A stretch of DNA of 5,664 nucleotides from Acidobacteriota bacterium (GTDB taxonomy: Bacteria > Acidobacteriota > Thermoanaerobaculia > Gp7-AA8). Of this stretch, positions 1-5,664 are shown piece after piece. The notes beneath the pieces were generated by a model. That model was not told where the DNA came from, did not search any database, and saw only the letters and a program-made list of their open reading frames with translations. The DNA is taken from assembly GCA_003223695.1 (NCBI GenBank), contig QHVY01000233.1:2298-7961 (forward strand), written 5' to 3'. A program made the translations under genes and the position numbers. Position 1 is the first letter of the stretch. Each line of letters begins with the position of its first letter.

Positions 1-1627
1 CGGTTACACGAGCGACTCCATCGCCCGGAAGACCGTGATTGACCGCTGTCCATGAGGCTCCGCCGTCGATACTCTTGAAGACGCCGCGGCCGTCCGTTCC
101 GGCGAAGACCGTCCGACTGGCTGGATCAACGGCAATGGCCAGGACGGACACACTTGCAAGGCCGCTTCCGGAACTCCAAGTCAACCCTGCGTCGCTGCTC
201 TTGAAGACGCCGTTTGCGGTGCCCGCATAAATAGCCAAAGAATAAATTGTCAGTGTGAGGACACTCGGCTCAGGGAATCCAGCGCTGCGCACCCACGTGC
301 CGCCGCCGTCGGTCGACTTGAATACTCCTCCTCCACTCACACCGGCATAAACGATTGAGGGAATATCAGGATCAATGGCCAAAGCAAGTACAAACTTGCT
401 TGTTAGGCCTTCGTTCATGAGCGTCCAATGCGATCCGCCGTCCGTGGTCTTATAGATTCCTACGCTCGGATCTGCCGCATACATGACGGATGGCGATTTC
501 GGATCGACCGCCAGAACCTGGATGTTTGTCGAAAGACCGCTGCTGAGCGATGTCCACGTCAAACCGTTATCGCCGGTCTTCAACACTCCTTGCCCGGCGA
601 CAGCGGCATAAAGCGTGCGGGTGTTCGAGTCGAAAGCGACCGCGTCGACACGCGAATTCGATAAGGAAACGGCGGACTGGGACCACGTCGCGCCGCCGTC
701 TGTGCTTCGGTAGAGGACCTGCGATGAAGCATAGAGTGATCCGGCCGCATCGATGGTGATACTGGCGACCGCGCGCCCGGAAAACGGTGCCGTCACCAAT
801 GACCACGTCAGCGCTCCGTTCGTGGATCGATACAAGCCACGATCGGTTGCAGCAAAAATCGTGTTTCCGATGAACTCGATGTCGAAAACGACCGTTGTGC
901 TTCCGAGCCCCGTGTCTGCGGGACCCCAGCCACTGCCGCCATTCGTCGACCGGCACATGCCTGTGCCTCCAGCCAGAACGAGACTCGGCATCGCGCCGAT
1001 GGCGTTGATCAGCGTCAAAGGAAGGACCGTCTTTGAGCCCCAGGTTCGGCCGCCATCAGGCGAGGCATACATCGTCGTACCCGCGGACGCGTACAGCTTA
1101 CTGCTGACAGTCGGGTCTACACCTAGAACATGAGTGGTGTCAGGCAGTGACGCTACAGACAGCCAGTTTGCGCCGGCATCAGTTGTTTTGTAGAGATGAT
1201 CGGCGATGTCCACGTATGCTGTTTGTGAATCATTCGGATCAACGGCCAGCGCGACTGCTAATGTACTTGGCAATCGATTGTTTCCGGTTCCATTCGCGAC
1301 GACGAAGGTTGCGCCGTTGTCGGTCGAACGCAGAACTCCAGACCCGCCGACGGCATAGAGGACCGTCGGTGATTTCCTGGAGATCACCAATCGATCCGCG
1401 GTGAGATTGAGCGGCCGGCCATTGAACGTTCTGTTCCACGTCGTGCCGGCGTCGACCGATTTGAAAATTGACGAGCCGCTGTTCGCGTAGAGAATTCCAG
1501 GTATGACTGGATCGGCGACTACGCCGCCGAAGAAGCCTGGCGGGCCGATCTGGGTCCATTGATTGACGCCTGCGAACGCACCGGCAGCGCAAAGCGCAAG
1601 TCCCAGGAAAATGCTGGAGCTCCGCAT
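1..1627 (-). CDS. Secreted BNR/Asp-box repeat (beta-propeller) protein, C-terminus cut by window edge
   Basis: An uninterrupted frame of 542 codons begins at ATG 1627 and leaves the window at base 1 without a stop. Residues 1-19 look like a Sec signal peptide: Arg2, a hydrophobic core at about 6-16, and an AFA motif before a likely cleavage site at 19/20. The rest is made of about 42-residue units of the pattern DP-x(5)-(L/V)YAG followed by G(V/I)(F/Y)KS(T/S)DGGxTW. Twelve Asp boxes start at residues 57, 101, 148, 189, 227, 268, 308, 351, 394, 438, 477 and 519. Known proteins with this layout (sialidase-like BNR, sortilin/VPS10-like, YCF48-like) fold as beta-propellers. No catalytic residues of a sialidase or other glycosidase are evident, so the function is unknown. 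Export to periplasm or outside is inferred from the signal peptide. The start lies 21 nt after the phoR stop, with no good Shine-Dalgarno. The frame and repeat pattern are certain; the substrate or role is not. Confidence 0.9.
   Translation of the reverse strand, partial: MRSSSIFLGLALCAAGAFAGVNQWTQIGPPGFFGGVVADPVIPGILYANSGSSIFKSVDAGTTWNRTFNGRPLNLTADRLVISRKSPTVLYAVGGSGVLRSTDNGATFVVANGTGNNRLPSTLAVALAVDPNDSQTAYVDIADHLYKTTDAGANWLSVASLPDTTHVLGVDPTVSSKLYASAGTTMYASPDGGRTWGSKTVLPLTLINAIGAMPSLVLAGGTGMCRSTNGGSGWGPADTGLGSTTVVFDIEFIGNTIFAATDRGLYRSTNGALTWSLVTAPFSGRAVASITIDAAGSLYASSQVLYRSTDGGATWSQSAVSLSNSRVDAVAFDSNTRTLYAAVAGQGVLKTGDNGLTWTSLSSGLSTNIQVLAVDPKSPSVMYAADPSVGIYKTTDGGSHWTLMNEGLTSKFVLALAIDPDIPSIVYAGVSGGGVFKSTDGGGTWVRSAGFPEPSVLTLTIYSLAIYAGTANGVFKSSDAGLTWSSGSGLASVSVLAIAVDPASRTVFAGTDGRGVFKSIDGGASWTAVNHGLPGDGVARVT
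50..1459 (-). repeat. Twelve-copy Asp-box coding repeat array
   Basis: This is the part of the BNR gene from the first to the twelfth Asp box. Successive boxes are 44, 47, 41, 38, 41, 40, 43, 43, 44, 39 and 42 residues apart, so the DNA period is about 126 nt. Copies are diverged and not near-identical at the nucleotide level, which argues against recent duplication. Boxes include SVDAGTTW, STDNGATF, SPDGGRTW, STDGGATW, TTDGGSHW, STDGGGTW and SIDGGASW. Boxes five and six have Asn in place of the box Asp (STNGGSGW, STNGALTW), and box two has Phe in place of the final Trp. The array probably continues past the left edge. Confidence 0.85.
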
Positions 1628-1634
1628 TCGCGGA

Positions 1635-1640
1635 AGTATA
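1635..1640 (-). promoter_or_regulatory. Possible -10 element for the BNR gene
   Basis: On the minus strand the 21 nt between the phoR stop and the BNR start contain TATACT, one mismatch from the TATAAT consensus, ending 7 nt before the ATG at 1627. A start of transcription at the usual distance would fall at or next to the ATG, giving a leaderless or nearly leaderless mRNA, which would fit the missing Shine-Dalgarno. No recognisable -35 hexamer sits about 17 nt upstream, inside the end of phoR, so this may be chance. Confidence 0.2.
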
Positions 1641-1648
1641 AGTCAGCG

Positions 1649-2677
1649 TTAGGCAGCGGGTCTCGGGAACCGCACGATGAACGTCGCCCCGTGACCCGGC
1701 GCGCTCTCGACGTCAATCGATCCGCGCTGCTGCAGAATCAGATGCTTCGTGATGGCGAGACCGAGGCCGCTGCCGGATGAGCTCTTTTCGATTCGATAAA
1801 AGCGATGGAAGATTTTCTCACGCTCTGACGGCGGAATCCCTTCGCCCTCATCGCTGATGCGCACCTCGCCCTCGCGGATGTCGATCGTGATCTGGTGATC
1901 GTCGCGCTGCATCCGGTGCGGATCGGCTGACACAACGCCTTCGCCGTTGACCACAAATCGAATTCGATGTTGCGCAGCCTGATCGGCGAAGTCTTCGACG
2001 AGATCGTCGATGATGCGGCGCAAGTCGACGGAACGAATGTCGAGCGTGAGGTCGCCGGATTCGATGCGACTCAGCTCCGAGATGTCATCGACGAGCCGTT
2101 CCAGGCGGCGGAGCTGCCGGGACATGATGCGCCTGAGATGCTGATCGTCTTCCGGCGAGAGGCGCCCGGCATTCGCCTCGAACGTCTCGACCGCAGAGTG
2201 CAGCCCGGCGAGCGGCGTGCGCACCTCATGCGAAAAATCAGAAATGAAGTTGCGGCGGATTTGCTCCAGGCGTTCGGTGGTCGTGACGTCGATGAACAGC
2301 GCCACCGCAGCGATGTTGTCGGACTGGAGCGGCAGCGCACGCATTTCGATTTTGCGCTCGGCGACGCCGGAGCGGACCGAAAAGCGGACCGTCGACTCAT
2401 TTCCCTTCAACGCATTGTCGAATGCTTCGAAAACGTCGGCGACGCGCAGGACCTCGCTCAACGATTTGCCGATGACTTCCAGTTGATCGAACAGCTCGCC
2501 GAAGCGGCGGTTGGCGATCACGATTCGCCTTTGGCGATCGACTGCAATCAATGCTTCGCCAAGACCATCGAGGAGTTGCAGGTCGGCGTCGTGCTGTCGT
2601 TGCAGCGCGTCGAGCCGCGACTGGAGCTCTTTGCGTGCGCGTTCAGCGTCTTCTCGAGTTCGACCGAACATGATCAT
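1649..2677 (-). CDS. phoR: PhoR-type sensor histidine kinase, soluble, lacking the N box
   Basis: The 342-residue protein would autophosphorylate on His and pass phosphate to the PhoB encoded just upstream. Residues 7-33 are a charged, probably coiled-coil helix; about 35-130 resemble a PAS domain; a HisKA helix pair at about 138-210 carries the H box DFSHEVRTPL with His150; the ATP-binding domain shows G1 (DEGEGIP, 276-282), the F box (FHRFYR, 290-295) and G2 (SGSGLGLAI). Two things are odd. There is no transmembrane segment, whereas E. coli PhoR (431 residues) is membrane anchored. The N box that should lie between Arg258 and Asp259 is absent, about 14 residues by eye alignment to E. coli PhoR, and the ATP lid is short. 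The ATG at 2677 overlaps the phoB stop (ATGA); the ATG at 2671 is better spaced from the AGGA motif and would give 340 residues. The family is clear; catalytic competence is doubtful. Confidence 0.9.
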   Translation of the reverse strand: MIMFGRTREDAERARKELQSRLDALQRQHDADLQLLDGLGEALIAVDRQRRIVIANRRFGELFDQLEVIGKSLSEVLRVADVFEAFDNALKGNESTVRFSVRSGVAERKIEMRALPLQSDNIAAVALFIDVTTTERLEQIRRNFISDFSHEVRTPLAGLHSAVETFEANAGRLSPEDDQHLRRIMSRQLRRLERLVDDISELSRIESGDLTLDIRSVDLRRIIDDLVEDFADQAAQHRIRFVVNGEGVVSADPHRMQRDDHQITIDIREGEVRISDEGEGIPPSEREKIFHRFYRIEKSSSGSGLGLAITKHLILQQRGSIDVESAPGHGATFIVRFPRPAA

Positions 2678-3354
2678 TCCTGCGGCGGATCGTAGCGATA
2701 GCCAAATCCAACGACGGTGGCGATGCTCTCAGAGCCGATTTTCTTGCGAATATTGCGGATGTGCGCGTCGACCGTCCTCGTCTCCACCTCATCGGACATA
2801 TGCCACACCTCGGACAGAATCCGATCGCGCGACACGACCGCGGACCGATTGCGTACCAGCAGCCAAAGCAGCTCGAATTCTTTCTTTGCCAGCTTGATCT
2901 CTTTGCCGCGGCGGTAGACGCGGAACGACTTCGCGTCGATCTTCAGCTCGCCATCTTCGTAGATTGCCGTCTCGCCTGCCGGACGAGCGCGGCGCGAAAT
3001 GGCCGCAACGCGCGCCACCAGCTCTCGCACGCTGAACGGCTTGGTGAGGTAGTCGTCAGCGCCGAGCTCCAGTCCGGTGATGCGATCGCGCTCAGAACCC
3101 CGCGCCGTGAGCATGAGAATTGGAACTGCCGACGTAGCTGCATCGCGGCGCAACTCGCGACAAATAGTCAGACCGTCGAGATCGGGAAGATTGAGATCGA
3201 GGATGACGAAATCGAATCCGCCGCGCTGCATTTCGATGAGCGCCTCGTGACCGCGGCTGAAGTGCGTGATCGTGTATCCCTCGCGCTGGAGGTTGAGGCT
3301 GATGGTGAACGCCAGATCGGAATCGTCTTCAACGAGAGCGATTCGCTTCGGCAT
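2674..3354 (-). CDS. phoB: PhoB-type phosphate regulon response regulator (OmpR/PhoB family)
   Basis: This 226-residue DNA-binding response regulator has the usual family length. The receiver domain covers about residues 1-120: acidic pocket Glu9/Asp10, phosphoacceptor Asp53 in the segment VILDLNLPDLDG, conserved Thr83 (MLTAR) and Lys105 (LTKPF). A winged-helix domain at about 130-223 contains the recognition-helix segment RTVDAHIRNIRKKI and ends in GFGYRYD, typical of the OmpR/PhoB group. When phosphorylated it would bind Pho boxes and activate phosphate-starvation genes. The assignment to PhoB rather than another OmpR-type regulator rests on its position between phoU and the PhoR-like kinase. 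The start MPKRIALVED is the normal N-terminus of the fold and lies inside the phoU frame, overlapping it by 26 nt. No strong Shine-Dalgarno precedes it, so translation is probably coupled to phoU. All key residues are intact. Confidence 0.95.
   Translation of the reverse strand: MPKRIALVEDDSDLAFTISLNLQREGYTITHFSRGHEALIEMQRGGFDFVILDLNLPDLDGLTICRELRRDAATSAVPILMLTARGSERDRITGLELGADDYLTKPFSVRELVARVAAISRRARPAGETAIYEDGELKIDAKSFRVYRRGKEIKLAKKEFELLWLLVRNRSAVVSRDRILSEVWHMSDEVETRTVDAHIRNIRKKIGSESIATVVGFGYRYDPPQE
2678..2683 (-). promoter_or_regulatory. Ribosome binding site affecting the phoR start choice
   Basis: The minus strand reads GCAGGA immediately before the ATG at 2677. Spacing of zero would be unsuitable for that start, but it leaves 6 nt before the second in-frame ATG at 2671 (third codon). 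The motif therefore favours initiation at 2671, although re-initiation through the ATGA overlap with the phoB stop could still use 2677. It lies inside the last codons of phoB. Confidence 0.5.
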
Positions 3355-4003
3355 GAACGTGCTTGATCATTTTGCCTTCGACGAGGTAAACAACCATCTC
3401 GCAGACATTGGTTGCTCCGTCAGCCATTCGCTCGAAATACTTGCCGATGAACGTGAGACGGATCGCGCGAGAGATATTGCGCGGATCTTCGAGCATGTAC
3501 GTCAGCAGCTCGCGAAACGATTGCTCGGTCTGCTGATCGATGCTGTCGTCCATGGCGATCACCTGACGCGCCAGATCGCCGTCGCCGCGCACGAACGCGT
3601 CGAGCGCCTGACGGACCATCGTCTGCGCGTCCTGGGCGAGCCGGGGAATGGCGATCATCGCTTTGAGCTGCGGCTCGCGATTGAGCTCAATGGCCCGCTC
3701 GCACACATCCTGGGCCAGGTCAGCGATGCGTTCCAGCTCGGGTGTGATTTTCATGATGGCCGCGACGAAGCGCAGATCGACCGCCGCGGGCTGCATCTTG
3801 GCTATCAGCTCGAGCGTGCGCCGATCGATCTCCAACTCCATCTGATCGATCCGATCGTCATTGCGAATGACTTCCTCGGCGAGCGCCGTGTCGCGCTCCA
3901 GTAGCGCGCGAATCGATTCGCTGATCGCGTCTTCAACCATCGCTCCCATTCGCAGGAGCAAATCCTTGAGTTCTTCGATGTCTTGATCGAAATGTCTATG
4001 CAT
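3329..4003 (-). CDS. phoU: Phosphate signalling complex protein PhoU
   Basis: The 224-residue, almost wholly helical protein has the length and two-repeat build of PhoU, which forms two three-helix bundles. Each half carries the metal-binding signature of the family: ELERIADLAQDVCE at residues 89-102 and KYFERMADGATNVCE at 188-202. The N-terminus (HFDQDIEELKDLLLRMG) is also typical. In known systems PhoU sits at the inner face of the membrane, contacts PstB and the PAS domain of PhoR, and keeps PhoR in its phosphatase state when phosphate is plentiful. Here it lies between pstB and phoB, which fits that bridging role. It starts 17 nt after the pstB stop with a clear ribosome binding site, and its last 26 nt overlap phoB. 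Nothing is missing. Confidence 0.96.
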   Translation of the reverse strand: MHRHFDQDIEELKDLLLRMGAMVEDAISESIRALLERDTALAEEVIRNDDRIDQMELEIDRRTLELIAKMQPAAVDLRFVAAIMKITPELERIADLAQDVCERAIELNREPQLKAMIAIPRLAQDAQTMVRQALDAFVRGDGDLARQVIAMDDSIDQQTEQSFRELLTYMLEDPRNISRAIRLTFIGKYFERMADGATNVCEMVVYLVEGKMIKHVHAEANRSR

Positions 4004-4007
4004 TGGG

Positions 4008-4013
4008 ACCTCT
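4008..4013 (-). promoter_or_regulatory. Ribosome binding site of phoU
   Basis: The minus strand reads AGAGGT, with the GAGG core 5 nt before the phoU ATG at 4003. It lies in the 17-nt gap after the pstB stop and is the cleanest Shine-Dalgarno in the window. It supports both the chosen start and independent initiation of phoU. Confidence 0.7.
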
Positions 4014-4020
4014 ATCCGCC

Positions 4021-4866
4021 CTAACCGAACCGCCCCGTGACGTAATCCTCAGTCATCTTCTCTCTCGGATTCATGAAAACGGTCCTGGTGTCGCTGTATT
4101 CGACCAATCGGCCGAGCATGAAAAACGCCGTGCGGTCGGAGACGCGCGCAGCTTGCTGCATGTTGTGCGTGACGATGACGATCGTGTAGTTGACCTTCAG
4201 ATCCCAGATCAGCTCTTCGATCTTCGTCGTGGCGATCGGATCGAGGGCCGACGCCGGCTCGTCCATCAGCAGAATCTCCGGATCGACGGCGAGCGCTCGG
4301 GCGATGCAGACGCGCTGCTGTTGGCCGCCGGAGAGGGCCAGCGCGCTCGAATGCAGCCGGTCCTTCACTTCGTCCCACAGTGCGGCACGCACGAGCGACT
4401 TCTCCACCACTTCGTCCAGCTCGCGCCTGTTGTGCATGCCGCCGATGCGAAGGCCGTACGCGATGTTGTCGTAGATCGATTTCGGGAACGGATTCGATTT
4501 CTGGAACACCATACCGACACGCCGCCGAAGCGCGACAACGTCAGTCCCGGTCGCGTAGATGTCTCGGCCGTCGATCTCGACCGTGCCCTCCCCATGCGCG
4601 TCGGGGATGATGTCGTTCATCCGGTTGATCGATCGAATGAAAGTCGATTTGCCGCAGCCCGATGGCCCGATGAGCGCGGTGACCTGGCGCTCCGGGATCT
4701 TCAGGGTGATGCCGTGCAGCACCTTCGTTGTCCCGTAATAGAAATCAAAGCCCCGAACGTGGATTTTGACCGGCGTCTCCTGTGCCGGCGGCTTCGTATC
4801 CAGCACGACGGGAGGCGCGGCAGCGGGAGCGGTTGTCGGAAGGTCCATGTCGATTGTTGTCGTCAT
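4021..4866 (-). CDS. pstB: Phosphate ABC transporter ATP-binding protein PstB
   Basis: This is the ATPase that powers phosphate import through PstC/PstA at the inner membrane. With the start at 4866 it has 281 residues and all ABC motifs: aromatic FYYG at 42-45, Walker A GPSGCGKST at 67-75, Q-loop Gln122 (FQKSNPFPKS), signature LSGGQQQR at 178-185, Walker B ILLMDEP at 198-204, D-loop SALDP at 206-210 and switch His234 in VTHN. The segments FQKSNPFPKSIYDN and RSINRMND are characteristic of PstB. A longer frame reaches up to 4962, but it would run through the end of pstA and adds no family sequence. The chosen ATG overlaps the pstA stop by one base (TAATG), suggesting coupled translation. Residues 1-33 are a Pro/Ala/Thr-rich tail, roughly 24 residues longer than in E. 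coli PstB. The identification is very secure. Confidence 0.97.
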   Translation of the reverse strand: MTTTIDMDLPTTAPAAAPPVVLDTKPPAQETPVKIHVRGFDFYYGTTKVLHGITLKIPERQVTALIGPSGCGKSTFIRSINRMNDIIPDAHGEGTVEIDGRDIYATGTDVVALRRRVGMVFQKSNPFPKSIYDNIAYGLRIGGMHNRRELDEVVEKSLVRAALWDEVKDRLHSSALALSGGQQQRVCIARALAVDPEILLMDEPASALDPIATTKIEELIWDLKVNYTIVIVTHNMQQAARVSDRTAFFMLGRLVEYSDTRTVFMNPREKMTEDYVTGRFG

Positions 4867-5664
4867 TATGGTCTGTTCATCCGTTCCAGTCGCCGCACTG
4901 CGAGCCGGGCGGCGATGGAAAGAGTGAGAATGATCATGACCAGCAGGAATGCGCCTGCCCATGCCTGCCGGCGCCAGTCGTCATAGGGAGAGTTCGCGTA
5001 GACGTAGACCTGATACGTGAGCGATGCAATCGGCTGTGTGATGTTGGTCGACCAGTATGGATTGTTGAACGAAGTGAACAGTAGCGGCGCGGTTTCGCCC
5101 GCGACGCGTGCGATCGCCACCAGGATCCCGGTCAGGATCCCTGGCAGCGCGGCCGGAACAATCACGGTGAGAACGGCGCGACTGCGCGAGGCGCCCAGCG
5201 CGAGCGCTCCTTCGCGCAGCCCCTGCGGCACGAGCCGCAACAGCTCCTCCGTCGTCCTCACGACTACCGGAAGCATGAGCAAGCCGAGGGCGAAGCCGCC
5301 GGCGATGGCGCTGAAACGTTTCACCGGAAGCACGACGATGCCGTACGCGAAGATGCCGATGACGATCGACGGCACGCCGTTGAGCACATCCGCCGCGAAA
5401 CGGACAATCGAAGTGAATTTCGATCCCGAGTACTCAGCGAGATGAATCCCACAGACCATTCCCACCGGAACGGCGAGGAGCGACGCGATCGAGATGAGGA
5501 TCAACGTGCCCACGATCGCGTTCGCCATTCCCCCGCCCGCTTCGCCAACCGGTTTCGGGGTGTGCGTGAAGAAATCCAAATTGAGCGCTGTTAGGCCATG
5601 GGTGAGAACGTAGAAGAGGATCATCACCAATGGAATCAACGCCAGAACCACGGCGAGCGCGCAA
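4866..5664 (-). CDS. pstA: Phosphate ABC transporter permease PstA, N-terminus cut by window edge
   Basis: This is one of the two membrane subunits that form the phosphate channel. About six hydrophobic segments are visible, the first running into the right edge. Counting from the GTG at 5651, the cytoplasmic EAA loop that docks on PstB is at about 147-170 (REGALALGASRSRA), followed by ARVAGETAPLLFTSF at 181-195, which closely matches the PstA signature of E. coli. The C-terminus ends in a basic tail (RRLERMNRP). The GTG at 5651 is unlikely to be the true start: the frame stays open to 5664, adding Cys-Ala-Leu-Ala to the same hydrophobic helix, and the usual cytoplasmic N-terminal residues before helix one are missing. 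Roughly 20 residues probably lie outside the window. The stop overlaps the pstB start by one base. Confidence 0.95.
   Translation of the reverse strand, partial: CALAVVLALIPLVMILFYVLTHGLTALNLDFFTHTPKPVGEAGGGMANAIVGTLILISIASLLAVPVGMVCGIHLAEYSGSKFTSIVRFAADVLNGVPSIVIGIFAYGIVVLPVKRFSAIAGGFALGLLMLPVVVRTTEELLRLVPQGLREGALALGASRSRAVLTVIVPAALPGILTGILVAIARVAGETAPLLFTSFNNPYWSTNITQPIASLTYQVYVYANSPYDDWRRQAWAGAFLLVMIILTLSIAARLAVRRLERMNRP

Noticed and set aside
39..1404. Plus-strand small open frames across the left third
   Set aside because: All are opposite the BNR repeat gene and show no ribosome binding site or domain.
1586..1591. Lipoprotein signal on the BNR protein, Cys13 in LALC
   Set aside because: The residue before Cys is Leu, not Gly, Ala or Ser as in a lipobox, and the Cys sits in the middle of the hydrophobic core. 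A signal peptidase I site after AFA fits better.
567..1592. Short minus-strand frames at 567-956 and 1239-1592
   Set aside because: They lie in the wrong frame within the BNR gene. The frame read from 1627 is open throughout and shows regular Asp-box repeats, while these are Arg-rich with no pattern.
1967..2695. Plus-strand open frame of 242 codons opposite phoR
   Set aside because: It mirrors the kinase codons and has no family-like motif. The minus strand carries HisKA and ATPase boxes across the same bases.
2761..3904. Two plus-strand open frames of 201 and 212 codons opposite phoB and phoU
   Set aside because: They are antisense to complete, motif-bearing genes and overlap each other; their translations are low in recognisable structure.
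4867..4962. Extended start for PstB at 4962
   Set aside because: The extra 32 residues (starting MGRRIPAGHD) would overlap the end of pstA by almost 100 nt and resemble no PstB N-terminus; the ATG at 4866 forms a TAATG junction.
4003..4986. Long plus-strand open frame of 327 codons opposite pstB
   Set aside because: It is fully antisense to a PstB with every ABC motif intact, and its translation is rich in Arg, His and Asp with no recognisable domain. Codon bias at high GC commonly opens such frames.
5649..5651. GTG at 5651 as the pstA start
   Set aside because: It falls inside the first hydrophobic helix and the frame is open to the window edge, so the true start is most likely outside.

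Overview
The window is a compact block of minus-strand genes: the 3' part of a phosphate-specific transport (pst) operon, its phosphate regulators, and the first part of a secreted repeat protein. From right to left, in transcription order, it holds pstA (5' end beyond the right edge), pstB, phoU, a PhoB-type response regulator, a PhoR-type histidine kinase and a BNR/Asp-box protein that runs off the left edge. Nearly every base is coding. The only gaps are 17 nt before phoU and 21 nt before the BNR gene. I saw no RNA genes, mobile elements, CRISPR arrays or convincing terminators.

Right part (about 4021-5664): PstA is a membrane permease subunit and PstB the ATPase of the high-affinity phosphate importer. 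Their reading frames overlap by one base. pstS and pstC would be expected just beyond the right edge. Middle part (1649-4003): PhoU links transporter activity to signalling, and PhoB/PhoR form the two-component system that controls the regulon. phoU and phoB overlap by 26 nt and phoB and phoR by 4 nt, so transport and regulation genes look like one translationally coupled unit. The kinase is unusual. It has no membrane segment, and its ATP-binding domain lacks the N box although the H, G1, F and G2 boxes are present.

Left part (1-1627): one open frame of 542 visible codons encodes a signal peptide followed by twelve Asp-box repeats of about 42 residues, a secreted beta-propeller-like protein. 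It is easy to miss because it has no stop codon inside the window.

The organism is a bacterium of moderately high GC content. The pst-phoU-phoB-phoR order and a large secreted Asp-box protein would suit an environmental lineage such as Acidobacteriota, but this is a weak inference because the window has no phylogenetic marker.
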